A DNA stretch of 7,262 nucleotides. Source: Flavobacteriales bacterium. Its GTDB lineage: Bacteria > Bacteroidota > Bacteroidia > Flavobacteriales_D > SKUL01. Location: contig SKUL01000165.1 in assembly GCA_007129985.1 (NCBI GenBank), forward strand, positions 1 to 7,262, given 5' to 3'. Below are positions 1-5,764 of the stretch, in pieces; within the stretch, counting starts at the first letter, position 1, and each line of letters starts with the position of its first letter. The notes below the pieces were generated by a model that was not told the origin of the DNA, did not search any database, and saw only the letters and a program-made list of their open reading frames with translations. Position numbers and translations under genes: made by a program.

Positions 1-653
1 GCACCAAAAATCATGTTCCAAACTTCAGTGTCTACTTCGCGTTGGGACTCAATGTTTGCTCCAATATTGGCAGCAATGTGCATGCTCTGCAACCAACCAC
101 CGGCCACAATCTGACAAGTTATTTGAGCTCGTTCTTCTGAATAGAGATTATCCTCTGCCTGGCGGTAGGCGTCATTCAAAAGGCTACTTTTCTTTTGGAA
201 AGTTAGGGTGGTATCACCCACTTCAGTGATCTTGGTCATCAAATCTTCATCAAAAGCACTGGAAATTCCCAATTGATCCGCAAGGCTGAGAATTGCTTTC
301 ACGTACGCAGGCGTTTGATCTGCTTGCTCGAACATTGTGAGGTAATTCAAATCCGCTCCGGCTGCACCAAGAGAAAGTGCCTGCTTTTTACGACCTGTTG
401 CTCCCTGATACTTTGAAGCAGAACCTACAAGGTCTGATTGAAATGGAACACCTATCTCATGCATCACGAGATAGAGATTTCCGGCATCTTTAATGTCTTT
501 GCGGATGGTGCGCAGCTCGCGCTCATAATCAACAGCGAGGCTGTCAGCTTTTTCGTAATCATAGGTTTTAGTCTGCGGCTCAGACTCGCAAGAAGTCAGA
601 ACAACACCAAACGCTAAGATTCCAAATGAAAAAATGCGGCAATTTGTCTTCAT
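1..653 (-). CDS. Predicted lipoprotein of unknown family, C-terminus cut by the window edge
   Basis: Read on the minus strand from an ATG at 653-651, the frame stays open for 217 codons to the left edge, so the 3' end is missing. The N-terminus (MKTNCRIFSFGILAFG..) is a signal peptide: a short basic start, a hydrophobic core at about residues 7-19, and a lipobox LTSC with the lipidation cysteine at residue 22. The product is therefore probably anchored in the outer or inner membrane facing the periplasm. The mature part is mostly helical in composition (charged stretch at residues 31-57, then alternating helices), with no transmembrane segment and no catalytic motif that I recognise. Conserved-looking patches are GAAGADLNYL (about 96-105) and the tract near residues 180-200. 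I do not recognise the family. The gene is transcribed away from the tRNA. No good SD or perfect -7 box precedes it; the nearest candidates (minus strand, 691-684 and 717-710) each differ from TAnnTTTG at one position. Confidence 0.85.
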   Translation of the reverse strand, partial: MKTNCRIFSFGILAFGVVLTSCESEPQTKTYDYEKADSLAVDYERELRTIRKDIKDAGNLYLVMHEIGVPFQSDLVGSASKYQGATGRKKQALSLGAAGADLNYLTMFEQADQTPAYVKAILSLADQLGISSAFDEDLMTKITEVGDTTLTFQKKSSLLNDAYRQAEDNLYSEERAQITCQIVAGGWLQSMHIAANIGANIESQREVDTEVWNMIFG

Positions 654-815
654 TTTGAATGGCTTTTGTGGTTCATAGTTTGGCAAAAATGGAGAATAAC
701 TGCAACGTACAGATTTAAGTCCTCATTATTTATCCACTATCAAACCTGAATTTGTTTTGGTTTTAAGTTTTGCTTGTGGGGTACGAAGCCGGAAGACCAA
801 GGTTTCAATAGGGCC

Positions 816-890
816 ATGAAAAAATATACACTCCTGTTTATCAAGTGTCTTCTACGTAAAAACCATATTCGTCTAGCCGTTCTTGATTGA
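816..890 (+). other. 24-codon small ORF, doubtful
   Basis: An ATG at 816 opens a 24-residue frame (MKKYTLLFIKCLLRKNHIRL plus AVLD) that stops at 888-890. The start resembles the basic-plus-hydrophobic beginning of a secreted or membrane protein, but the hydrophobic stretch is short and broken by charged residues. It has no Shine-Dalgarno site and no clean -7 box; the nearest, in the tract at 763-776, is off by one in spacing. In its favour, the first terminator-like hairpin on the same strand (917-948) follows about 27 bases after the stop. It could be a small protein, the remnant of a longer gene, or chance. I see no homology. Confidence 0.12.
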
Positions 891-910
891 AGCCAGTCCT
901 ATTATCCCTC

Positions 911-977
911 GCAGACAAATCCGGCCACCAAAGTGGCAAGGATTTTTTGTCTCATCCCCGGCTCAAACTGCGTTTGG
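911..977 (+). repeat. 67-bp direct repeat, copy 1
   Basis: This copy is identical base for base to 1013-1079, at an offset of 102 bases. The identity ends sharply on both sides (910 C versus 1012 A; 978 G versus 1080 C). It contains a terminator-like hairpin (917-948), then a tract reading CTCATCCCCGGC and an imperfect palindrome CAAACTGCGTTTG at its right end. It lies between the lipoprotein gene and the tRNA, outside any credible coding region. Confidence 0.95.
917..948 (+). terminator. Terminator-like hairpin inside repeat copy 1
   Basis: The outer stem AAATCC (917-922) pairs with GGATTT (940-945). The inner stem GCCAC (924-928) pairs with GTGGC (933-937) around a CAAA loop. A single G on the left and AA on the right form a small internal loop. 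A run of six T (943-948) follows on the plus strand. This is the shape of an intrinsic terminator for plus-strand transcription, although no convincing plus-strand gene lies upstream. It may instead be a structural part of the repeat. Confidence 0.5.
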
Positions 978-1001
978 GGATTGCCTAAAGGCGATCCCAA
1001 A
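973..1001. repeat. Hairpin between the two direct repeats
   Basis: Inverted repeat around a TAAA loop (986-989). The left arm TTTGGGGATTGCC (973-985) pairs with GGCGATCCCAAA (990-1001), with one bulged G and one G-T wobble on one strand. It starts at the right end of repeat copy 1 and fills most of the 35-base spacer. No T-tract follows, so it is not an obvious terminator. Confidence 0.6.
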
Positions 1002-1012
1002 GAGGGGAACCA

Positions 1013-1079
1013 GCAGACAAATCCGGCCACCAAAGTGGCAAGGATTTTTTGTCTCATCCCCGGCTCAAACTGCGTTTGG
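1013..1079 (+). repeat. 67-bp direct repeat, copy 2
   Basis: Perfect second copy of 911-977, separated from it by 35 bases (978-1012). Its right part continues into a long inverted repeat with the sequence that forms the tRNA-Ser terminator. It is therefore linked both to copy 1 (direct) and to the terminator region (inverted). Confidence 0.95.
1019..1050 (+). terminator. Terminator-like hairpin inside repeat copy 2
   Basis: Same structure as in copy 1, shifted by 102 bases: outer stem AAATCC/GGATTT, inner stem GCCAC/GTGGC with a CAAA loop, then six T at 1045-1050. It points toward the tRNA gene. It would stop plus-strand transcripts before they run antisense through the tRNA, if such transcripts exist. 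Confidence 0.45.
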
Positions 1080-1101
1080 CCGGGGATGAAACAAAAAATC
1101 C
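1042..1101. repeat. Long inverted repeat (potential cruciform)
   Basis: The left arm 1042-1064 (23 nt, GGATTTTTTGTCTCATCCCC plus GGC) is complementary to the right arm 1079-1101 at 22 of 23 positions; the one mismatch is C1053 against A. The centre adds a further 5-bp stem, CAAAC (1066-1070) with GTTTG (1074-1078) around a TGC loop, leaving only T1065 unpaired. The whole 60 bases can fold into one near-perfect hairpin. The right arm shares its A-tract and ATCC with the tRNA-Ser terminator, so the two structures are mutually exclusive in a minus-strand transcript. Confidence 0.9.
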
Positions 1102-1127
1102 TGCACCCTTCTCAGGGTGCAGGATTT
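1093..1127 (-). terminator. Intrinsic terminator of tRNA-Ser
   Basis: On the minus strand, AAATCCTGCACCC pairs perfectly with GGGTGCAGGATTT (13 bp, loop TGAGAA). The stem runs into six T, complementary to the A-run at 1093-1098. It begins 5 bases past the tRNA 3' end, as expected for a tRNA transcription unit. Confidence 0.9.
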
Positions 1128-1132
1128 GGCTG

Positions 1133-1221
1133 CGGAGAGAGGGGGATTCGAACCCCCGATACCCGTTTCCGAGTATGCATGTTTAGCAAACATGTGGTTT
1201 CAGCCACTCACCCACCTCTCC
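1133..1221 (-). tRNA. tRNA-Ser (anticodon GCU)
   Basis: The minus strand folds as a class II tRNA of 89 nt. The acceptor stem GGAGAGG (from 1221) pairs with TCTCTCC (1140-1134), closing on a G-U pair. The anticodon arm is CATGT-TTGCTAA-ACATG with anticodon GCU (complement of 1185-1187), reading AGC/AGU serine codons. The long variable arm ATACTC-GGAAAC-GGGTAT is typical of tRNA-Ser. The T arm is GGGGG-TTCGAAT-CCCCC. The discriminator is G (complement of 1133). The next bases are CAG, so CCA is not encoded and must be added enzymatically. The gene has its own promoter about 60 bases upstream and a strong intrinsic terminator directly downstream, so it is a single-gene unit, divergent from the ABC importer operon. 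Confidence 0.97.
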
Positions 1222-1287
1222 TATTCTTAGGGCTGAATTCAAATATCGAACGCTGTTCGCGACCGATGCTTAAAATGAATGTGGGCG

Positions 1288-1317
1288 CAAAAGTATAAAA
1301 TACCCCAATACCACAAA
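1288..1317 (-). promoter_or_regulatory. Bacteroidota-type promoter for tRNA-Ser
   Basis: On the minus strand, a TTTG (-33) box (complement of 1314-1317) is followed after 18 bases by TACTTTTG (complement of 1288-1295), a perfect TAnnTTTG -7 box. This is the consensus known for the housekeeping sigma factor of Bacteroidota. Transcription would start near 1281, giving a leader of about 60 nt before the mature tRNA 5' end. Confidence 0.7.
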
Positions 1318-1356
1318 CCAATGTGTGCGGGAAAAAAGCTGCTGTCAGGCTTTTCT

Positions 1357-1364
1357 TATTTTTG
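1357..1364 (+). promoter_or_regulatory. Candidate -7 box for the ABC importer operon
   Basis: TATTTTTG is a perfect TAnnTTTG match, 21 bases upstream of the chosen ATG at 1386. It implies a start of transcription near 1371 and a leader of about 15 nt. I see no TTTG or TTG at the matching -33 distance. Its position downstream of the alternative ATG at 1323 argues against that earlier start codon. Confidence 0.45.
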
Positions 1365-1385
1365 CTCACAAACGAAAAGGTCTTT

Positions 1386-3122
1386 ATGCGCTCTATCTCT
1401 CTCTACACTCTTCTAATTCCAATAGTGTTTATTACAGCCTGTGAAGAGGCCTACGAAACTTCGGGCAAATCAGAGCGTGCAAGAATTGCTATAACATCAG
1501 ATCCGGATGCCATACATCCGGTTTTGTACCGCACTATCAATGCACAATCCATCAACGATCTGGTATTTCAAAAGCTAATGCAAACCGATCCCGCAACCCA
1601 TGAGCCTGTTCCGGTGCTCGCTTCAGCTCCTCCCACCATTTCTCCATACCAGGACTCTCTGATCCGAATCACGTACAATATCAAGAGCAAAGCCGTTTGG
1701 ACTGATGAAACACCTGTGACAGCCGACGATGTCATCTTCACTTTTAAAGCCACCATGATGCCCGGAGTGCGGGCAGAAGGAAAACGTGATTTTCTTCGAG
1801 GCATCCGGTCAATTTACGCGGATACACTCAACGAAAAACGGGTTCACTTTGTGTGTGAACACAATCTGCGAACAACCTATGCTACAGGTGCCGAGCTGGG
1901 AATTCTGCCAGCTCATCTCTACGATGCAGATGGGTTGATAGAAAATGTATCATTCAGCGATATAATCAATTACAACAGCAATGAAGATTTACCCGAAAAT
2001 TGGCAACTATTTGCAGAAACTTTCAACGACAATAAGTTTTCAAGAGATCCTGACTTTGTGCATGGCTCAGGACCTTATCAACTAACAAGTTGGACAAGTG
2101 GGCAATCTTTGCTTCTCACCCGAAAAGAAAACTGGTGGGGCAAAAAGACCGAAAAAACACTTTGTTACTTTCAAAATTATCCTATTGAAATAAAGTACTT
2201 TATCATCGCTGAACCTACAGCAATCATCAAGGCCGCTAAGAATGATCAAATTGATGTTGGGCCAATTCTACGGTCTCAGGACTATTACGATTTACAGGAC
2301 AACGACATCTTTCTAAAATCCTTCAAACTCGCCAGCACACCTGAACTTTCAACCAACATCATACTCATGAATGGCTGCAAACCAATTCTTGCAGATGTAA
2401 AAGTCCGTAAAGCATTGGCTCACTTATTTGATGTTCAAACCTATATCAAGGTAGTCCAAAAAGGGAGTGGCACGGAAGTAACCGGACCACTCCACAATAC
2501 CAAGCCGGGCTACCACGACGGAATCAAACCTTATCCTTTCGATGCGGAAATAGCATCGCGATTGCTTGAAGATGCTGGATGGACAGATAGCGATGGTGAC
2601 GGCATTCGCGATAAAATGATTGACGGCGTAAAAACCAATCTGGTTCTTGAATACCTCTATCACACAGGACATGAAGGTCGCCGAAACGCAGGTATGATGT
2701 TGCAAGACTGGGCCAGAGCAGCCGGTGTTAAAATAGAAGTGCGAAACGACGAATGGTTGGTATTTATTGAGCGTCTTATGGCCGGCGACTTTGAACTCGC
2801 GTTTTTCTCATGGACTGACGAACACGCTCCGACTGATCCCACACCCGTTTACCACAGCAGCGCCATTGAAAACGGTTACAATTTTAACTGTTACAGTAGT
2901 ACCGTTGCCGACTCACTTATTGAAGCCATTGCCCAAGCCCAAAACCAACAACAATATCAAGAAAACTGGAAAAAGCTTCAGGAAGTTTTACACCGTGACG
3001 TACCCAATATTTTTCTGTCAACCAACCAGTCTAAAATATTTGTTTCCAGAAGGTTTTCAGGTTTTGCTCCAATGGCTATTCCACCCGGCTATTTCGCGGG
3101 TAGCCTGAAGCCCGCCCAATAG
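1386..3122 (+). CDS. ABC importer solute-binding lipoprotein, peptide/nickel (family 5, DppA/OppA-like)
   Basis: A 578-residue extracytoplasmic solute-binding protein of the SBP_bac_5 family. It would capture peptides or a similar solute and deliver it to the permeases encoded next. Start choice: the frame extends to an ATG at 1323, but the ATG at 1386 gives a textbook lipoprotein signal (MRSISLYTLLIPIVFITAC, lipidated Cys19), is preceded by AAAGG at 5 bases, and lies after the -7 box. Family signs: VTADDVIFTFKA (111-122) matches the family's T-A-(E/D)-D-V-x-F-(S/T) signature, GSGPYQLTSW (227-236) the conserved GTGPY-type motif, and KVRKALAHLFD (339-349) the family's 'vR.Al....D' motif. Length is near the usual 500-600. 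DSDGDGIRDK (401-410) is a DxDxDG loop that may bind calcium. The next gene starts 11 bases downstream. The substrate cannot be told from sequence. Confidence 0.93.
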   Translation: MRSISLYTLLIPIVFITACEEAYETSGKSERARIAITSDPDAIHPVLYRTINAQSINDLVFQKLMQTDPATHEPVPVLASAPPTISPYQDSLIRITYNIKSKAVWTDETPVTADDVIFTFKATMMPGVRAEGKRDFLRGIRSIYADTLNEKRVHFVCEHNLRTTYATGAELGILPAHLYDADGLIENVSFSDIINYNSNEDLPENWQLFAETFNDNKFSRDPDFVHGSGPYQLTSWTSGQSLLLTRKENWWGKKTEKTLCYFQNYPIEIKYFIIAEPTAIIKAAKNDQIDVGPILRSQDYYDLQDNDIFLKSFKLASTPELSTNIILMNGCKPILADVKVRKALAHLFDVQTYIKVVQKGSGTEVTGPLHNTKPGYHDGIKPYPFDAEIASRLLEDAGWTDSDGDGIRDKMIDGVKTNLVLEYLYHTGHEGRRNAGMMLQDWARAAGVKIEVRNDEWLVFIERLMAGDFELAFFSWTDEHAPTDPTPVYHSSAIENGYNFNCYSSTVADSLIEAIAQAQNQQQYQENWKKLQEVLHRDVPNIFLSTNQSKIFVSRRFSGFAPMAIPPGYFAGSLKPAQ

Positions 3123-3133
3123 AACTATCCTTT

Positions 3134-4540
3134 ATGGCATGGCGAACCTTGAAGCGACTACTGTACTGGTTTCCCGGTTTGCTTTCGGTCTGTTTGTTGG
3201 GTTTTGTGTTGATACAACTCTCACCCGGTGACCCTGTACTGGCTCGATTGAACCTCATCCCTGATGCCGTTTCCACTCACGAAAGCATCTATGAAACAGC
3301 AGCCTATCAATCCACACGTGTTGAGCTAGGCCTGAACCGCGCACCTTTCTATCTGAGCGTTCAACCTATTACTGTTCCCGATAAGTTGAGGAGCATCGCC
3401 CACCCTGGCAGGCGCAAAGCTCTGCAGTCTTTGTGTATCAGACGAGGCGATTCAAGCACAGTACTTGATTGGTACAACGCACACATTGTATTGCGATTTC
3501 GTTTGGCTGAAAGCGAACCAGCCATGGTGCAGCGCATCGCCTCCGAAATTCTTCTTCAAAGCGAAACAGAGGAAATACTCAGAAGATACAGGCTATTGAC
3601 CGAAGCATGTCAGAACGCAGAGAACGCCGCGCTGGTGATGCAGGCGGCTCGTATCGCAGCGAAGCTCAATGAAAATCAACAAGGTTGGAAAAGTCTTATC
3701 CCTGCTTTTCAATGGCACGGCCTCAACAATCAGTTTCACCGATGGCTATTTGGAGACAGTGGTGAGGGAGGTTTGATTCGGGGGGATTTTGGACGTTCAT
3801 ACCGCGACAATCAACCCGTAGCACCTATTGTTGCCAGTGCTTTTTCGCAAACCTTAATATTAGCCATTGCGGCGTGGATGCTTATGTTTCTGGTTGCAGT
3901 ACCTGGGGGCTTAAGACTTGCACGGATTGCTTCACCCGGCAAGGCTCGTTTCTGGCTGCACCTGCTTCTGGTTTTGTATTCCATTCCAAGCTACTGGTTG
4001 GGAACCCTTATGCTGACATTTCTGTGTAGTCCGGATTTTCTCAACTGGTTTCCGGTGGCATACAAACTCATGGATATTCCAGAAAACACGTCGTGGTTAA
4101 GCCGGCAACTAATCATCATTTATCACCTTATTCTGCCTGTTACCTGTTGGACCGCGGCAGGAGCTGCTTTTTTGGCCATACAAACAAGAAAAGAAGCACA
4201 AGCCGTGATGCAAAGCAAAGGCTATCTGGGCGCAAAAGCGCGCGGGCTTTCAGACAAGCAACTGATGACGAACCACGTTGCACCGCGAGCCCTTATTCCG
4301 GCCATTGGTTGGCTGGGCGGATTGATTCCTGCGTCGCTCTCCGGAGCAGTTGCTATTGAACTGATTTTCTCTATTAACGGAATGGGCAATCTGGCTTTTC
4401 AATCCTTTCACATGCGTGACTATCCTGTGGTGATGGCCATTATCCTGATTGCGGCGCTCACAACTTTGATTGGAACCGTAGTTTCGGATCTGCTACTCCA
4501 TTATATAGACCCGCGGACGAGAGAAATGACCACGAAATGA
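3134..4540 (+). CDS. ABC importer permease, DppB-like, with enlarged periplasmic loop
   Basis: Inner-membrane permease of the binding-protein-dependent type (BPD_transp_1), first of the two channel subunits. Residues 8-29 form TM1, followed by the family motif SPGDP (30-34). GDFGRSYRDNQPV (217-229) matches the conserved region before TM2, and several membrane segments follow (about 237-257, 273-297, 325-349, 384-410, 432-454). The cytoplasmic EAA loop that contacts the ATPase is at about 362-392 (GYLGAKARGLSDKQLMTNHV and on to RALIPA), and the protein ends with the typical DPRTR. DppB proteins usually have about 310-340 residues; this one has 468. Nearly all the excess, about 120 residues, lies between ELGLNRA (64-70) and the WLFG/RGDFG region, in the first periplasmic loop. 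The start ATG has no SD but gives a proper TM1. The stop overlaps the next start (ATGA). Confidence 0.93.
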   Translation: MAWRTLKRLLYWFPGLLSVCLLGFVLIQLSPGDPVLARLNLIPDAVSTHESIYETAAYQSTRVELGLNRAPFYLSVQPITVPDKLRSIAHPGRRKALQSLCIRRGDSSTVLDWYNAHIVLRFRLAESEPAMVQRIASEILLQSETEEILRRYRLLTEACQNAENAALVMQAARIAAKLNENQQGWKSLIPAFQWHGLNNQFHRWLFGDSGEGGLIRGDFGRSYRDNQPVAPIVASAFSQTLILAIAAWMLMFLVAVPGGLRLARIASPGKARFWLHLLLVLYSIPSYWLGTLMLTFLCSPDFLNWFPVAYKLMDIPENTSWLSRQLIIIYHLILPVTCWTAAGAAFLAIQTRKEAQAVMQSKGYLGAKARGLSDKQLMTNHVAPRALIPAIGWLGGLIPASLSGAVAIELIFSINGMGNLAFQSFHMRDYPVVMAIILIAALTTLIGTVVSDLLLHYIDPRTREMTTK

Positions 4541-5730
4541 AATTCACTCCGGCCATATTTACCCGTTCCAAAACCTTGCTCATTGCAGGACTTGTTCTGT
4601 TTACCGTTGCCCTGCTGGCTCCCATTCTGGCGGGCAATCGTCCATTAGTACTTAACCTCAACGGTGCGCTTCATTATCCCGCAATCAAAGGCGATGCTGA
4701 CTACTCTATGCGGATGACCACATTGGCACAAAACGAAGATGTGCGATGGATGGTCAAGCCTCCTATTCCATTTTCACCTCACGACATGGACTTGCATCGT
4801 GTTGCTGTACCACCGTTTTCAAAAGCCGGAATTCCGGGCCTTGAAAATACGCGCCATTGGCTGGGTACCGACGAGTTGGGGCGAGATGTACTTGCGCAAG
4901 TGATACATGGCAGCAGAACATCGCTCGTGATTGCACTGATTGCCGTTGCACTTGCTGTAGTGATAGGCATACTACTCGGGGCTGTGGGTGGCTACTGGCA
5001 TAACAGAACCTTGAGAATTCATTTTTTGACATTGTTCATTTGGCTGATGATTGCCATAGTTCTTGTTCACTCGGCATGGGTATCTTGGACTATTGAGAAC
5101 TTGGCGGCCGTGCTCGTTTTCATTCCGATGCTCACACTCACGTATTTGCTCCCGCGAGTCAATCAACGGCTTTTAAAAACCCCCATAAAAAACTGGTGTG
5201 TTTTGCTCAATCCCGACACCTTGGTTCTTTGGGTTATTCACCTTGTTACGGCCCTACCCGCCTATTTCATTTTAATTGCTTTGATTGCTGTTTGGAGAAA
5301 TGTTTCGGTTGTGGGGCTCTCCGTAATTTTGGGCTTGCTGATGTGGCCCGAAATTGCCCGTCTTATGAGGGCTTCCGTTATATCTGTGCGTAACGAGGCT
5401 TACGTTGACGCCGCGAGCGCACTTGGAGTCAGCCCCTGGAAAGTAGTGATTCGGCATATTGCACCCAATGCATGGCGATCGGCGCTTACAACCATCGGTT
5501 TTGCTGTGGGAGCGGCTATCGTTGCTGAATCATTCCTGTCTTTTATTGGTATTTCATCCGCCAACACCGTGTCGTGGGGAACCCTACTCGCCTCTTCGCG
5601 CTCCAATCCTGAATGGTGGTGGCTTTCTGTATTTCCCGGCCTTGCGTTGATTTCGGCTGTACTTGTGTTTTACCGCTTATCAGGGTTGTTAATAAGCTCT
5701 CCTGAAAAGAAGCACAGCTCCCCGCAGTGA
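4537..5730 (+). CDS. ABC importer permease, DppC-like, with two extra hydrophobic segments
   Basis: The second channel subunit, partner of the DppB-like protein, with which it overlaps by four bases (ATGA), suggesting coupled translation. TM1 is at residues 13-33. The DppC hallmark HWLGTDELGRDVLAQVIHGS (107-126) precedes the transport domain, and the next membrane segment is at about 129-151. The EAA loop is at about 288-312 (AYVDAASALGVSP, then IRHIAPNAW), followed by ESFLSFIG (331-338) and SWGTLL (346-351), all conserved in the family. The usual length is about 280-300 residues; this protein has 397. The excess is in two places: a longer periplasmic loop (about 34-105), and about 70 residues after GGYW (151-154) that add two hydrophobic segments (about 160-180 and 189-205) before the canonical helix at 229-253. 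No ATPase gene follows, so DppD/DppF-like subunits must be encoded elsewhere. Confidence 0.93.
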   Translation: MKFTPAIFTRSKTLLIAGLVLFTVALLAPILAGNRPLVLNLNGALHYPAIKGDADYSMRMTTLAQNEDVRWMVKPPIPFSPHDMDLHRVAVPPFSKAGIPGLENTRHWLGTDELGRDVLAQVIHGSRTSLVIALIAVALAVVIGILLGAVGGYWHNRTLRIHFLTLFIWLMIAIVLVHSAWVSWTIENLAAVLVFIPMLTLTYLLPRVNQRLLKTPIKNWCVLLNPDTLVLWVIHLVTALPAYFILIALIAVWRNVSVVGLSVILGLLMWPEIARLMRASVISVRNEAYVDAASALGVSPWKVVIRHIAPNAWRSALTTIGFAVGAAIVAESFLSFIGISSANTVSWGTLLASSRSNPEWWWLSVFPGLALISAVLVFYRLSGLLISSPEKKHSSPQ

Positions 5731-5733
5731 TTG

Positions 5734-5741
5734 TAACTTTG
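5734..5741 (+). promoter_or_regulatory. Candidate -7 box for the HAD gene
   Basis: TAACTTTG is a perfect TAnnTTTG box just after the DppC stop codon. It predicts transcription from about 5748 and a leader of about 17 nt to the ATG at 5765. No TTTG/TTG sits at the -33 distance. With no terminator between 5730 and 5765, read-through from the transporter operon is also possible. Confidence 0.45.
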
Positions 5742-5764
5742 TGGCTCATCACTTTTCCATCATC

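Noticed and set aside
911..1079. CRISPR-like repeat-spacer-repeat
   Set aside because: Only two copies of 67 bp with one 35-bp spacer that is itself a hairpin, and the repeats contain terminator-like structures. There are no cas genes, and the unit is too long for a CRISPR repeat.
911..1221. Integration (att) site at tRNA-Ser
   Set aside because: The direct repeats do not contain the 3' end of the tRNA, and no integrase or phage-like gene is in the window.
883..1298. Two overlapping plus-strand ORFs (883-1089 and 933-1298)
   Set aside because: They consist of the 67-bp repeats, so one peptide appears twice in the first, and the second runs antisense through the tRNA and its terminator. There is no protein-like composition or ribosome binding site.
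1332..1356. Hairpin AAAAGC/GCTTTT before the importer operon
   Set aside because: Six A/T-rich base pairs around a 9-base loop, within a promoter region; easily chance, with no gene upstream on that strand to terminate.
5741..5764. GTG start for the HAD protein (8 extra residues)
   Set aside because: The GTG overlaps the perfect -7 box TAACTTTG and would lie upstream of the predicted transcript start. The ATG at 5765 fits better.
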